Origin: Bradyrhizobium genosp. SA-3
Lineage (GTDB): Bacteria > Pseudomonadota > Alphaproteobacteria > Rhizobiales > Xanthobacteraceae
Assembly (NCBI RefSeq): GCF_004212635.1
Contig: NZ_PSRT01000016.1
Coordinates: 20,517-84,516, forward strand
DNA: 64,000 nt
Reading direction: 5' to 3'
Shown here: positions 8,522 through 17,915 of the stretch, piece after piece
Layout of the letters: every line of letters starts with the position of its first letter
Numbering within the stretch: the first letter of the stretch is position 1
Notes under the pieces: model-generated
The model's database searches: none
What the model saw: only the letters and a program-made list of their open reading frames with translations
What the model was told of the DNA's origin: nothing
Made by a program: the position numbers and the translations under genes

Positions 8522-9579
8522 GGGCCGGGGCGGCCGGAGGCGGGACGCCCCGATGGCTGATGCCGCTCTTGGCTCTGGTGCTGGTGGCGCTCCTCGGGCT
8601 GCTGGTCCTCAGTGGAGAGTGGCCGGCGCTGCGCAGCAAGGTCGCATTCGCACCCAAGGGCCTCCTGGCTCTCACGCCGGCCGACATTCGGAGAGTGGAG
8701 ATCCGTTCGGATGGTGACAGCGTCGTCTTGCTTCGCAGGGAAGGCGCATGGGCGATCGAGGGGCTGGATGGCACCATGCCGGCTGAGCTCAGGACGCATC
8801 TCGAGACGGCGCTGCGGCTCGCCACGGTGAGCGAGCCGGCGCGCGAAATCCCCGCCGGTGAGCTCAGCCCGGCAAGCTTCGCGGGCTTTGGTCTGGACCC
8901 ACCCGCAACCGTCGCGGTCATCGAGGCCGTCGACGGTACGGCGACGTCGGTGAATGTGGGCGCGCTCAATCCGGCGAACACGTCGCACTATGTCCGGGTC
9001 AGCGGTCGCCCCGCCGTATACCTGATGCCGCGCCATGTCGGCGAGGAGTGGCGCGTCACCTTCGACATGACACGCCGCCTGCGCGGTCCGGCCGGCGCCG
9101 ATGCGGCGAGCCGCGGCAAGAGCCTGTTGCTGCCGGTATCGATGACGCGGGTCTGGGCGCTCGAGATCGTCTTCGCCGGCAAGCTCACCCGTTTCGAGCG
9201 CGATGCCGGCGGCAATTGGTTCCGCCATCTCGGTCAGCACAATCATGCCGCCGGTAATGTCGTCCATGTCGCCGATTCCGAGCAGGCCCGCATCATCGAT
9301 GCAGCGCTGCGTGCGTTCGATGCCGCTGCGGTCGAGACGCGGATTGGCGCTGCCGATCCGTCGCAATTGGCGCGCTACGGCCTCAATCTGCCGAGCCTGA
9401 TCGTTCTGGTCTTCGCGCGCGACGCGCCGGCGCCGCTCGCAAGGCTCGAATTCGGCGCCTCCGCCGACAGTCTCGATCGTTACGCGCGGCTCGCGCCCGA
9501 CGGTGCCGTGGTCACGGTGGTCGAGTTCGAGATGCGGCGCTTGACGGAGCTGCTGCGCGCGGTCGGAGCCGGATCATGA
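8518..9579 (+). CDS. DUF4340-like membrane-anchored protein
   Basis: About 353 residues with one N-terminal transmembrane helix (about 15-38) and a long soluble part predicted outside. It shows the repeated DUF4340 pattern: a strand-rich unit beginning LTPADIRRVEIRSDGDSVVLLRREGAWAI-like, then a second copy of similar shape around residues 200-240. The family commonly sits next to GldG-like genes. GTG at 8518 overlaps the upstream TGA and follows a ggagg Shine-Dalgarno; GTG at 8503 is an alternative. No catalytic motif is visible. It probably works with the GldG-like protein as an extracytoplasmic part of the transporter. Confidence 0.8.
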   Translation: MRAGAAGGGTPRWLMPLLALVLVALLGLLVLSGEWPALRSKVAFAPKGLLALTPADIRRVEIRSDGDSVVLLRREGAWAIEGLDGTMPAELRTHLETALRLATVSEPAREIPAGELSPASFAGFGLDPPATVAVIEAVDGTATSVNVGALNPANTSHYVRVSGRPAVYLMPRHVGEEWRVTFDMTRRLRGPAGADAASRGKSLLLPVSMTRVWALEIVFAGKLTRFERDAGGNWFRHLGQHNHAAGNVVHVADSEQARIIDAALRAFDAAAVETRIGAADPSQLARYGLNLPSLIVLVFARDAPAPLARLEFGASADSLDRYARLAPDGAVVTVVEFEMRRLTELLRAVGAGS

Positions 9580-10667
9580 TGCGACCGCGCCTGGCGCTGC
9601 TCGGCATGATTCTGCTCGGCATCGGCATGCCGGCATGGGCACATCAGGTCAATCTGTCGACCGCACGTGTCGCACTGACCGCCGCTCGCGCCGTGACCAT
9701 CGAGGTGGCACTCAAGGGTAGCGACGTCGACCGGCTTGTCGGCACGAAGGTCTATGACGCGAAGCAAGATGCGGTCGATCTGGCCGCGGTCGACGTGGCC
9801 GCGGCATCGATCCTGACCTATGTGCGATCACATCTCGCGGTAACCGGCGTCGGCGGCACGGCGTGCTCGGCCGGGACTGCCACGATCCTGGCAGACGGCG
9901 ACGGCATCATTTATCGCAACAGTTTCGACTGTGCCGCCGTAGTCGGTGACATCGTCTATCGCTCCACCGTGCTGACCGAGAGGGATCCCACTGCGCGTCA
10001 GGTGGTGCTGGTCGCGCAGAATGGGACGGAGGCGCAGGCGCTGCTCGATTCTGGCAATACGACGGTCACGCTGTCCGCCCCCGCGCCGCAGCTGTGGTCG
10101 ACGATGCAGCGCTATCTCCTCACCGGCGTCGAGCACATTTTTCTCGGCTACGATCACATCGCCTTCCTGATCGCCGTCGTGCTGTGGGCGCGCCGGCTCA
10201 TTCCCATCATCAAAATCGTCACCGCCTTCACCATTGCCCATTCGCTCACGCTGTCCCTGGCCGCGCTGAACGTCCTCGTTATTCCGAGCCGGATCGAGGA
10301 GCCGGCGATCGCCGCCTCGATCGTGTTCGTTGCCGTGGAGAATTTCTTTTCGCGCGACATCGACAAGCGCTGGCGCGTGACCTTTCTGTTCGGGCTGATC
10401 CACGGCTTTGGTTTCGCCGGTGCGCTTCAGGAGATTGGCCTGCCGGCGAACGCGGTGGTGCCGGCGCTCGCCGCCTTCAACATTGGCGTCGAGATCGGGC
10501 AGGTCGCGATCGTTTCGATCGTGCTGCCGTTGCTTGGCCTGGTCGATCGGCTGTTTGCAGCCGACCGGACGAAGCCAGTGCGGGCTGCGAGGCTGGTCTA
10601 TGCGGTCTCCGCGGCAATCAGCCTGCTCGGCGGCTACTGGCTGCTGACGCGCGTCTTCGAGGCGTGA
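9576..10667 (+). CDS. HupE/UreJ-like membrane protein with N-terminal exported domain
   Basis: 363 residues: signal peptide (about 1-23, ends PAWA-HQ), an extracytoplasmic domain of about 150 residues, then six or seven membrane helices. The membrane part carries the HupE/UreJ_2 motifs: YLLTGVEHIFLGYDHIAFL, then IAHSLTLSLA and LIHGFGFAGALQEIGL. These His-rich helices are associated with Ni/Co or other metal handling in relatives. It overlaps the DUF4340-like gene (ATGATG at 9576) and ends the operon, so it is likely a physical or functional partner of the ABC system. Metal transport is inference only. Confidence 0.85.
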   Translation: MMRPRLALLGMILLGIGMPAWAHQVNLSTARVALTAARAVTIEVALKGSDVDRLVGTKVYDAKQDAVDLAAVDVAAASILTYVRSHLAVTGVGGTACSAGTATILADGDGIIYRNSFDCAAVVGDIVYRSTVLTERDPTARQVVLVAQNGTEAQALLDSGNTTVTLSAPAPQLWSTMQRYLLTGVEHIFLGYDHIAFLIAVVLWARRLIPIIKIVTAFTIAHSLTLSLAALNVLVIPSRIEEPAIAASIVFVAVENFFSRDIDKRWRVTFLFGLIHGFGFAGALQEIGLPANAVVPALAAFNIGVEIGQVAIVSIVLPLLGLVDRLFAADRTKPVRAARLVYAVSAAISLLGGYWLLTRVFEA

Positions 10668-10673
10668 TCCCCG

Positions 10674-11357
10674 TTACTGCTTCTGCAGCAGTTTCAGCCG
10701 GCAGCGCAGGGCCTCACGGATGTGTGCACGCGCAAGCTGCTCGGCCCTGTCGCCGTCGCGCGCGGCGATGGCGTCGATGATAGCTCGATGTTCGCCGTGG
10801 CTGGTTGAGGGACGGCCGGTCACCGTAAAGGTGGTCGGGCCGAGCAGGGCGATCCAGTCCTGCAATTCCCGCGAGGCGTTGTCGAGATAGCGGTTGCGCG
10901 CGGCGCGGCAGATGGCTTCGTGGAAGGCGCGATTGAGCCTCGCCATCTCGGCCGCGTCGCTCTCCGACACCTCGACAAAGGCTTGCTCGATATCGCGGAG
11001 CGCGTCGATCTCCGTGGCGGAGGCGTGTGCGGCGGCGAGGCGCGCGGCGGCGCCTTCCATGATCTCGCGCATGGCGTAGAGCTCGAGCACCTCGGATATG
11101 TCGAGGTTGCGCACGATCAGCCCGCGGCCGCCGGCCGGCGCGACGAAGCCGCGTGCCGCGAGCCGGCCTAAGGCTTCGCGAACCGGGGTGCGGCTGACCT
11201 TCAGCCGCTGCGCGACCTCTTCCTCGCGCAGGCGGTCGCCGGCGCGGTAGCTGCCGGCCTGAAGCGCCTCGCAGAGCGAACGGAACACGGCTTCGCCGAG
11301 CGCGACACCGCCGCCGCGCGCGATCGTTCCGCCTGTCTTTGCCGGACGTCTGGCCAT
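10674..11357 (-). CDS. GntR-family (FCD/FadR subfamily) transcriptional regulator
   Basis: 227 residues. The winged helix-turn-helix occupies about 25-90 (EEEVAQRLKVSRTPVREALG, REALGRLAARGFV) and the C-terminal FCD ligand-binding domain about 100-220, with the metal-site residues expected in MARLNRAFHEAI and HGEHRAIIDAI. ATG at 11357 has a gagga Shine-Dalgarno at 5 nt; upstream in-frame starts are less convincing. It is divergent from tcuA and is its most likely regulator. In Salmonella the tcu genes are controlled by a LysR protein (TcuR), so a GntR regulator here is a swap. Confidence 0.9.
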   Translation of the reverse strand: MARRPAKTGGTIARGGGVALGEAVFRSLCEALQAGSYRAGDRLREEEVAQRLKVSRTPVREALGRLAARGFVAPAGGRGLIVRNLDISEVLELYAMREIMEGAAARLAAAHASATEIDALRDIEQAFVEVSESDAAEMARLNRAFHEAICRAARNRYLDNASRELQDWIALLGPTTFTVTGRPSTSHGEHRAIIDAIAARDGDRAEQLARAHIREALRCRLKLLQKQ

Positions 11358-11415
11358 TGTTCCTCGATGCGCATCCGGCCCGTGCAAAGACGCCGCTTGC
11401 GTCGCCTATGTATAT

Positions 11416-11429
11416 CTTTGTATACAAAG
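11416..11429. promoter_or_regulatory. Probable GntR operator in the shared promoter
   Basis: ctttgtatacaaag is a perfect 14-bp palindrome centred between 11422 and 11423, in the 151-bp gap between the divergent GntR regulator and tcuA. The TTGTATACAA core matches the type of site bound by FadR/FCD-subfamily GntR proteins. Assignment to the adjacent regulator is inference. Confidence 0.7.
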
Positions 11430-11508
11430 GTACGCAACGGCGCCCTGGTTGGGTATGGCCGCTGACGGACAGAATGTCTCCAATCTCGCGTGCCAGCGGG
11501 CAGACGGT

Positions 11509-12900
11509 ATGGGCAGCAAGTACGATGTGCTGGTGATCGGCGGTGGCAATGCCGCGCTGTGCGCAGCGATCGCCGCGCGGCGCGGCGGAGCGTCGGTGCT
11601 GGTGCTCGAGGGTGCGCCAAAGTTCTATCGCGGTGGCAACACCCGCCACACCCGCAACATGCGCTGCGCCCATGACGCCGCCACCGAAATCCTGACCGGC
11701 CCCTACACGGAGGAGGAGTTCTGGGAGGATCTGCTGCGCGTTACCGGCGGGCAGACCGACGAGGTGCTCGCCCGTCACATGATCCGGGAGTCCAAGGATA
11801 TTTTGAACTGGATCGTGGAGCAGGGCGTGCGCTGGCAGCCCTCGCTCGGCGGCACGCTGAGCCTCGGCCGCACCAACTCGTTCTTCCTCGGCGGCGGCCG
11901 CGCGATGCTGAATGCGCTCTACCTCACGGCCGAGCAGTTGGGCGTAGAGGTCGAGTACGATGCCGAAGTCACCGACCTCGTGATCGAGAACGGCATGTTC
12001 CTTGCCGCGCGCCTCAAACGGCCGATCAAGGGCGAGACCGAGATCCGCGCGACCTCGCTGGTCGCGGCGGCCGGCGGCTTCGAGGCCAACATCGAATGGC
12101 TCAAGCAATATTGGGGCGAGGCCGCCGACAATTTCCTGATCCGGGGCACGCCCTACAACCGCGGCTCGATCCTGAAGATGCTGCTCGATAAGGGCGTGCA
12201 GGAGGTCGGCGATCCCACCCAGTGCCATGCGGTTGCGATCGACGCCCGCGCACCGAAATTCGACGGCGGCATCATCACGCGCCATGACTCCGTCGTGTTC
12301 GGCATCGTCGTCAACAAAAATGCGCAGCGCTTCTATGACGAGGGCGAGGACATCTGGCCGAAGCGCTACGCCATTTGGGGCCGGCTGGTCGCGGCGCAGC
12401 CGGATCAGATCGCCTACATCATCTTCGACTCGACCGTGGTCACGAGCTTCATGCCGACGCTGTTCCCGCCGATCGCCGGGCAGACCGTGGCGGAGCTCGC
12501 CGGCAAGCTCGATCTCGATCCGGCCGCGCTGGAGAAGACCATCACCGAGTTCAATGCCGCGGTGCGGCCCGGCACCTTCGATCACACCATCCTGGACGAC
12601 TGTCGCACCGAGGGCATCACGCCGCAGAAGACCCATTGGGCGCGGCGGATCGAGACGCCGCCTTATCTCGCCTATCCGGTGCGGCCCGGCATTACCTTCA
12701 CCTATCTCGGCACGCGCGTGAACAAGGAGACGCGCATGCTGATGGCTGGCGGCAAGCCGTCGGCCAATATGTTCGCGGCCGGCGAGATCATGGCCGGTAA
12801 CGTGCTCGGCAAGGGCTATGCCGCCGGCATGGGCATGACCATCGGCAGCGTGTTCGGACGGATCGCAGGACGGGAAGCGGCGAAACATGCACGGAACTAG
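11509..12900 (+). CDS. tcuA: FAD-dependent tricarballylate dehydrogenase
   Basis: 463 residues of the fumarate-reductase/succinate-dehydrogenase flavoprotein family. The N-terminal dinucleotide-binding motif is VLVIGGGNAALCAAIAA; GGNTRHTRNMR is characteristic of TcuA; the C-terminal FAD segment includes AAGEIMAGNVLGKGYAAG. TcuA oxidises tricarballylate to cis-aconitate, which enters the TCA cycle. ATG at 11509 puts the Rossmann motif at residue 6, as in relatives; an in-frame ATG at 11449 is the alternative. It overlaps tcuB by 14 nt. A dedicated citrate/tricarballylate transporter (TcuC) is not in this operon. Confidence 0.92.
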   Translation: MGSKYDVLVIGGGNAALCAAIAARRGGASVLVLEGAPKFYRGGNTRHTRNMRCAHDAATEILTGPYTEEEFWEDLLRVTGGQTDEVLARHMIRESKDILNWIVEQGVRWQPSLGGTLSLGRTNSFFLGGGRAMLNALYLTAEQLGVEVEYDAEVTDLVIENGMFLAARLKRPIKGETEIRATSLVAAAGGFEANIEWLKQYWGEAADNFLIRGTPYNRGSILKMLLDKGVQEVGDPTQCHAVAIDARAPKFDGGIITRHDSVVFGIVVNKNAQRFYDEGEDIWPKRYAIWGRLVAAQPDQIAYIIFDSTVVTSFMPTLFPPIAGQTVAELAGKLDLDPAALEKTITEFNAAVRPGTFDHTILDDCRTEGITPQKTHWARRIETPPYLAYPVRPGITFTYLGTRVNKETRMLMAGGKPSANMFAAGEIMAGNVLGKGYAAGMGMTIGSVFGRIAGREAAKHARN

Positions 12901-13987
12901 GATTCTCGACGAAGCCGACCGTCTGATGACGGTCTGCAATTCCTGCCGCTATTGCGAGGGATTGTGCGCGGTGTTTCCGGCCATGGAGATGCGCCGCGCC
13001 TTCTCCGACGGCGATCTCAACTATCTCGCCAATCTCTGCCATGCCTGCGGCGCCTGTTATGTCGACTGCCAGTTCTCGCCGCCGCACGAATTCAACGTCA
13101 ACGTTCCGAAGACGCTGGCCATTGCGCGCGCCGAGTCCTACGCGGCCTATGCCTGGCCGCGGGCGCTATCCGGCACATTTGCGCGGAACGGCCTCGTCAT
13201 CAGCATCATCGCCGCGCTCAGCATGGCCGCCTTCATTCTCGGCTTCGCCGCTTGGAACGACCGCAGCGTGCTGTTCGGCGTGCACACCGGTCCCGGCGCG
13301 TTCTACAGGCTGATGCCGCACAATTCGATGGCCGCGCTGTTCAGTGCCGCCTTCCTTTATGCGATCCTCGCTCTCGTCCTGAGCGTGCGCGCCTTCTGGC
13401 GCGACATCGGTCCGCCGATCGGCGGCCGCGCCGATGGTGGCTCGATCTTTCAGGCGATCCGCGATGTCGGCGAGCTGCGCTATCTCCATGGCGGCGGCGT
13501 CGGCTGCTATAACGAAGACGACAAGCCGACCGATCGGCGCAAGCTCTATCACCACCTGACCTTCTATGGCTTCCTGCTGTGCTTTGCCGCGACCTCGATC
13601 GCCACGCTGTATCATTATCTGCTCGGCCGCGAGGCGCCGTATCCGTGGTGGGACCTGCCAGTCGTGCTGGGCACGTTCGGCGGCATCGGCCTGATCATCG
13701 GGCCGATCGGCCTGTTCTGGGCCAGAATGCGGCGCGATCCGGCGTTGCTCGACGAGAGCCGCTACGGCATGGATGTCGGCTTCATCGCCATGCTGTTCCT
13801 GACCGGCATCACAGGAATGGCACTTCTGCTCCTGCGCGAGACCTCTGCGATGGGGCCGTTGCTGGCGCTGCATCTCGGCGCAGTGTTCGCGCTGTTCATC
13901 ACCATGCCCTACGGCAAGTTCGTGCACGGCATCTATCGCTTCGCGGCGCTGGTGCGTTATGCGCAGGAGCGGCGGACGGCGGCGTGA
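12887..13987 (+). CDS. tcuB: Tricarballylate utilisation 4Fe-4S membrane protein TcuB (CitB-like)
   Basis: 366 residues. The N-terminus carries two ferredoxin-like cysteine groups (CNSCRYCEGLC at about 17-27 and CHACGACYVDC at about 51-61). Five or six membrane helices follow, with histidines suited to haem b ligation (for example in YHHLTFYGFLLCF and TLYHYLLG). TcuB reoxidises the FADH2 of TcuA and passes electrons to the quinone pool. The start overlaps the tcuA 3' end, indicating co-translation. Confidence 0.92.
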   Translation: MHGTRILDEADRLMTVCNSCRYCEGLCAVFPAMEMRRAFSDGDLNYLANLCHACGACYVDCQFSPPHEFNVNVPKTLAIARAESYAAYAWPRALSGTFARNGLVISIIAALSMAAFILGFAAWNDRSVLFGVHTGPGAFYRLMPHNSMAALFSAAFLYAILALVLSVRAFWRDIGPPIGGRADGGSIFQAIRDVGELRYLHGGGVGCYNEDDKPTDRRKLYHHLTFYGFLLCFAATSIATLYHYLLGREAPYPWWDLPVVLGTFGGIGLIIGPIGLFWARMRRDPALLDESRYGMDVGFIAMLFLTGITGMALLLLRETSAMGPLLALHLGAVFALFITMPYGKFVHGIYRFAALVRYAQERRTAA

Positions 13988-14155
13988 CCGTTACCCCGGC
14001 CGAAAGCGGCCGTCGCGCAGGAAGGCGATCGTCTGTTCAATTGCAATAGTGTGGCGCGGAAGTCCGTGGGAAGCAGAGGTCCGCGCGATGCCATGAAGCA
14101 AAACCACTCCCGGGCATCGCGCCTCGCCTGTTTGGGGCGCCCCGTGCATCTCTCG

Positions 14156-17100
14156 TTACGCCACCTCGCGCTCCGGTGTTGACGCTTGCTCGCGGGCCAT
14201 CGTCGTTGCCGTGACATAGTCGGTCTTGCCGGTGCCGAGCAGCGGCACCTTGTCGACCACCATGATCGTTGCCGGAACGGTCAGTTCGGACGCGCCGATC
14301 GCCTTGGCCTGGCCCTGCATCGCGCTGCGCTCGGCGTTCTTCTCCGTCGTCAGCAGTACGATGCGCTCGCCCTTGCGCTGGTCGGGGATCGACACGGCGA
14401 CCGAGGCGGCCTGCGGCCACAGCGTCGTCGCGATGCTCTCGACCGCCGACAGCGAGACCATTTCGCCCGCGATCTTGGCAAAGCGCTTGGCGCGGCCCTT
14501 GATAGTGATGAAGCCGGCCGCGTCGATCGACACGATGTCGCCGGTGTCGTGCCAGCCCTCGGCGAGCGGCTCGAGCACGCCGGGATTTTCGGCCCGCAAA
14601 TATCCGAGCATCACGTTCGGTCCGCGCACCGAGAGGCGTCCGCCGTCCTCGATGCCGGGGACCGGATCGAGCCTGCTTTCCATCAGCGGCGACAGGCGGC
14701 CGACGGTGCCGGGGCGGTTGGCCATCGGCGTGTTCATCGCCAGCACCGGCGCCGTCTCGGTGACGCCGTAGCCTTCGAGGATGCGGATGCCGTAGCGCTC
14801 CATGAACACCTGACGCGTCCGATCCTTGACCGCTTCGGCGCCGGCGATCACGAGGCGCAGCGTGCGGAAGTCGTAGGCGTGTGCCGAGCGTGCATAGCCG
14901 GTGAGGAACGTGTCGGTGCCGAACAGGATCGTGGCGCCGGTCTGATAGATCAGCTCGGGGACGATCCGGTAATGCAGCGGCGAGGGGTACATGTAGATCG
15001 GAATGCCCGCCAGCAGCGGCATCATCATTCCGCCGGTCAGCCCGAAGGAGTGGAACACCGGCAGCACATTGAACACCTTGTCATTGGCGTTGGCGTCGAC
15101 CCGCGCCAGCGCCTGCGCCGCGTTGGCGAGGATGTTGCGGTGGGACAGCACCACGCCCTTGGGCGTGCCTTCCGAGCCGGACGTGAACAGCACGACGGCC
15201 GGATCATTGGCCCGGCGGGTGACGCGCGGCGCGGTGCCGGCGAGCAGGCCCTTGATCTTGTCGGCCACACCGATCGAGGCGCGGACGTCCTCGAGATAGA
15301 CGATGCGAGCCTCCGCGGAGATTGCCGCCATCAGCTTGTCGAGCTTGCCCTTCTCGATGAAGGCTTTTGAGGTCAGCACGGTCTTGACCTGCGCGGCCTT
15401 CATGGCCGCGAGGACGTTGACCGGGCCGGCGGAGAAATTGAGCATCGCCGGCACCCGGCCGATGTTTTGCAGCGCCATGAAGACGACGGCGACGCCCGCG
15501 GAGTTCGGCAGCAGCACGCCGACATTCGCGCCGGCCGAGGTGCCGGCTTCGAGCTTGCGGCTCAGGACCTGCGCGCCGAGGATCAGCTTGCGGTAGGTCA
15601 GCTTGGTGCCGAGCGCGTCTTCAATGATGACCTTGCCGGTGTCGCGGTCGCGGTAGGCGTGCCCCAGCGCTTCGAACAGGGTGTGATCGAGCATTGCGTT
15701 CTTGACGAGGGCGTCGATCATGACGTCCTGAAGTGCGGCGCCGGCGGCATTGCGGCGCGCCTTGCCCTTCAGCGCCGGGTCGACCGGCAGCTTGACCGGC
15801 GGCAGGATCGTGACCGTCACGCGCGGGAACCAGGAGCGCTTGATCTGGCTGCTGTTGAGATAGCTGAGATGCGAGCGCTGCGCGCCTTCGATGCGGACCG
15901 GCACGACCACGGCGTCGGCCTTGTCCGCGATCATCGCGGTGCCGTCATAGACCTTCATCAGCGAGCCGGAGACGGTGATGCGGCCTTCCGGAAAAATGAC
16001 CACCGGCTCGCCGGCGGCGACCAGCTTGATCAGGTCGCGCGCGGCCAGCGGCTTGGTCGGATCCATGGTGTAGTGCTTCACCACGCGCAGGAACGGCTTG
16101 GCCCACCAGGCCTTGGAGATGCCGGTATCCACCGCGAAGCTGGCGTCTACCGGCAGCACGGCGTGCAGCAGTGGGCCGTCGATCAGGCTGACATGGTTGG
16201 GCGCGATCAGCATGCGCGTGCCTGCGGGCGGCAGGTTCTCCAGCCCGCGCACCTCGGTGCGGAACAATGCACGGAACAGCAGTCCGCCGAAGTCGCGCAC
16301 GCCTTCCTTGCCCCACTTGGTCAGCACGAACCACACCGTGCCGAAGCTCGCGACGCCGAGGCCGAAGAAGATCCAGCCGACATGCAATCCGCCCGCCTGC
16401 AACAGCGCGACGAATAGCGAGCCGACCACCATGAAGGCGGCCTGCAGCACATTGCCGGCGGCGATGATGCGGGCGCGCTCGGACGGCGCCGACCAGGCCT
16501 GGACGGCGGCAAAGGACGGAACGACAAACAAGCCACCGCCGAATGCAAAGGCGACGAAGTCGATCATCATGCGCAGGCCCGCGAACGAGGTCGCGAAACC
16601 GGCCGCGGTGATGTCCTGACCCTTGGTGGTCACGGCGATGGCCCAGGCGAGATCGAGGCCAGAACATCCCATGATGATGGCGCCGATCGGCACCAGCGCG
16701 AGGTTCGGGCGAACGTGGCTCAGGCTGGCGGCGAACAGCGAGCCGATGGCGATGCCGATCGCGAAGATCGCAAGACACAGCGTCACCACGCCCTCGGTGC
16801 CACCGACGACGTCCTTGACCAGCGCCGGCAGCAGAGACAGCACGATGGCGCCGACCAGCCAGAACCAGGAGACGATCACGGTGCCGTCCCACAGACGGTG
16901 GTCGGCGTGCAGTGTCTTCAGCAGGCTGAGAGTCGAGGTCCAGGGATTGGCGGTGACGGGCAGTTCGGGCGCAGACGGCGTGGTCGCGGGAATGCGGGAG
17001 GCGAAGGCCCAGGACAACAGGGCCAGCACGACCACGGCGGAGGCGACCCAGCCCATATGCGCGGAGCCGGCCACGAACTGGCCGCCGGCGACGGTGCCGA

Positions 17101-17560
17101 GCAGGATGGCCATGAAGGTCGCGCCTTCGACCAGCGCGTTGCCGGTCGCGAGCTCGCCGAGCTCGAGCTGGTCCGGCAGCATGGAATATTTCACCGGGCC
17201 GAACAGGGCGGCGATGATGCCGAACAGCGCGAGCGCCGCGAACAGCAGCGGCACCGAGTGCAGGAAGAAGCCGGCGGCGGCAAAGCAGGCGGCGAAGATC
17301 TCGGCGAATTTGAGCCGCCTTGCGACGACGGACTTGACGTATTTGTCGGCGAGCTGGCCGCCGAGCCCGGACAGGATGAAATAGGGGAAGATGAAGACGG
17401 CGCCTGCCACCGTCACCAGCGCATCGCCATGGCCGGTCGCGGCACTGTAAAGCAGGATGATGACGAGTGCGTTCTTGAGCACGTTGTCATTGAGCGCCGA
17501 GAAGAACTGCGCCCAGAACAGCGGCGCGAAGCGGCGTGACGACATCAATTCCCTGATCAT
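14156..17560 (-). CDS. aas: LplT-Aas fusion: MFS lysophospholipid transporter / acyltransferase / acyl-ACP synthetase
   Basis: About 1134 residues in three parts: an MFS module of about 12 helices (1-400, beginning FAPLFWAQFFSALNDNVLKN, typical of LplT); a PlsC-like acyltransferase (about 430-600) with NHVSLIDGPLL (HX4D-like) and FPEGRITVSGS; and an AMP-forming acyl-ligase domain (about 640-1120) with VVLFTSGSEGTPKGV, GYGVTETAPVL, WHDTGDI and the C-terminal catalytic Lys in LGTGKTDYV. In enterobacteria LplT and Aas import lysophospholipids and re-acylate them at the inner membrane. ATG at 17560 has a cagga Shine-Dalgarno at 7 nt; earlier in-frame starts look spurious. Probably controlled by the nearby TetR protein. 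Confidence 0.93.
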   Translation of the reverse strand: MIRELMSSRRFAPLFWAQFFSALNDNVLKNALVIILLYSAATGHGDALVTVAGAVFIFPYFILSGLGGQLADKYVKSVVARRLKFAEIFAACFAAAGFFLHSVPLLFAALALFGIIAALFGPVKYSMLPDQLELGELATGNALVEGATFMAILLGTVAGGQFVAGSAHMGWVASAVVVLALLSWAFASRIPATTPSAPELPVTANPWTSTLSLLKTLHADHRLWDGTVIVSWFWLVGAIVLSLLPALVKDVVGGTEGVVTLCLAIFAIGIAIGSLFAASLSHVRPNLALVPIGAIIMGCSGLDLAWAIAVTTKGQDITAAGFATSFAGLRMMIDFVAFAFGGGLFVVPSFAAVQAWSAPSERARIIAAGNVLQAAFMVVGSLFVALLQAGGLHVGWIFFGLGVASFGTVWFVLTKWGKEGVRDFGGLLFRALFRTEVRGLENLPPAGTRMLIAPNHVSLIDGPLLHAVLPVDASFAVDTGISKAWWAKPFLRVVKHYTMDPTKPLAARDLIKLVAAGEPVVIFPEGRITVSGSLMKVYDGTAMIADKADAVVVPVRIEGAQRSHLSYLNSSQIKRSWFPRVTVTILPPVKLPVDPALKGKARRNAAGAALQDVMIDALVKNAMLDHTLFEALGHAYRDRDTGKVIIEDALGTKLTYRKLILGAQVLSRKLEAGTSAGANVGVLLPNSAGVAVVFMALQNIGRVPAMLNFSAGPVNVLAAMKAAQVKTVLTSKAFIEKGKLDKLMAAISAEARIVYLEDVRASIGVADKIKGLLAGTAPRVTRRANDPAVVLFTSGSEGTPKGVVLSHRNILANAAQALARVDANANDKVFNVLPVFHSFGLTGGMMMPLLAGIPIYMYPSPLHYRIVPELIYQTGATILFGTDTFLTGYARSAHAYDFRTLRLVIAGAEAVKDRTRQVFMERYGIRILEGYGVTETAPVLAMNTPMANRPGTVGRLSPLMESRLDPVPGIEDGGRLSVRGPNVMLGYLRAENPGVLEPLAEGWHDTGDIVSIDAAGFITIKGRAKRFAKIAGEMVSLSAVESIATTLWPQAASVAVSIPDQRKGERIVLLTTEKNAERSAMQGQAKAIGASELTVPATIMVVDKVPLLGTGKTDYVTATTMAREQASTPEREVA

Positions 17561-17915
17561 GACTAGTCCTGTTTTGAAAAAGGCAGCCTGAGGTTCGTTA
17601 CGTTGTCTGTGAAGCGTCACGACCGGAAGGGTGTGGACGAACGATTGCAGGTGACGATGATCGCTGGCCTGCTTTGTCCCCTCGATCCCTCCGATCCTGT
17701 TGGTCTCCAGCTGGTCTCGTTAGGTTCGCAAATATCTGGTCGCGGCCAGGTTCGGCCGGAGAAGCCTTGTCGGGATATCGGCCCAGCGGTGAGGAAAAGC
17801 TGAACCGCATTGTCTAGCGCCGCGGTGTCGGTTGCGAATGTCGGGACATGGTGAGTCCTTTGTTGCAACCGCCTCTTGCATTCGAGCCGATCGGAACGTG
17901 CCGGCTGCGCCCGTC
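17561..17915. other. 355-bp gap without a convincing gene
   Basis: It lies between the small gene ending at 17916 and the start of the LplT-Aas gene, both on the minus strand. Short frames exist on both strands but none has a family match or a convincing start. It may be a long leader of the downstream gene or hold its own promoter. Confidence 0.4.

Noticed and set aside
10714..12939. 741-codon minus-strand frame across the GntR-tcuA region
   Set aside because: Runs through the divergent promoter and operator and opposite tcuA; no motif.
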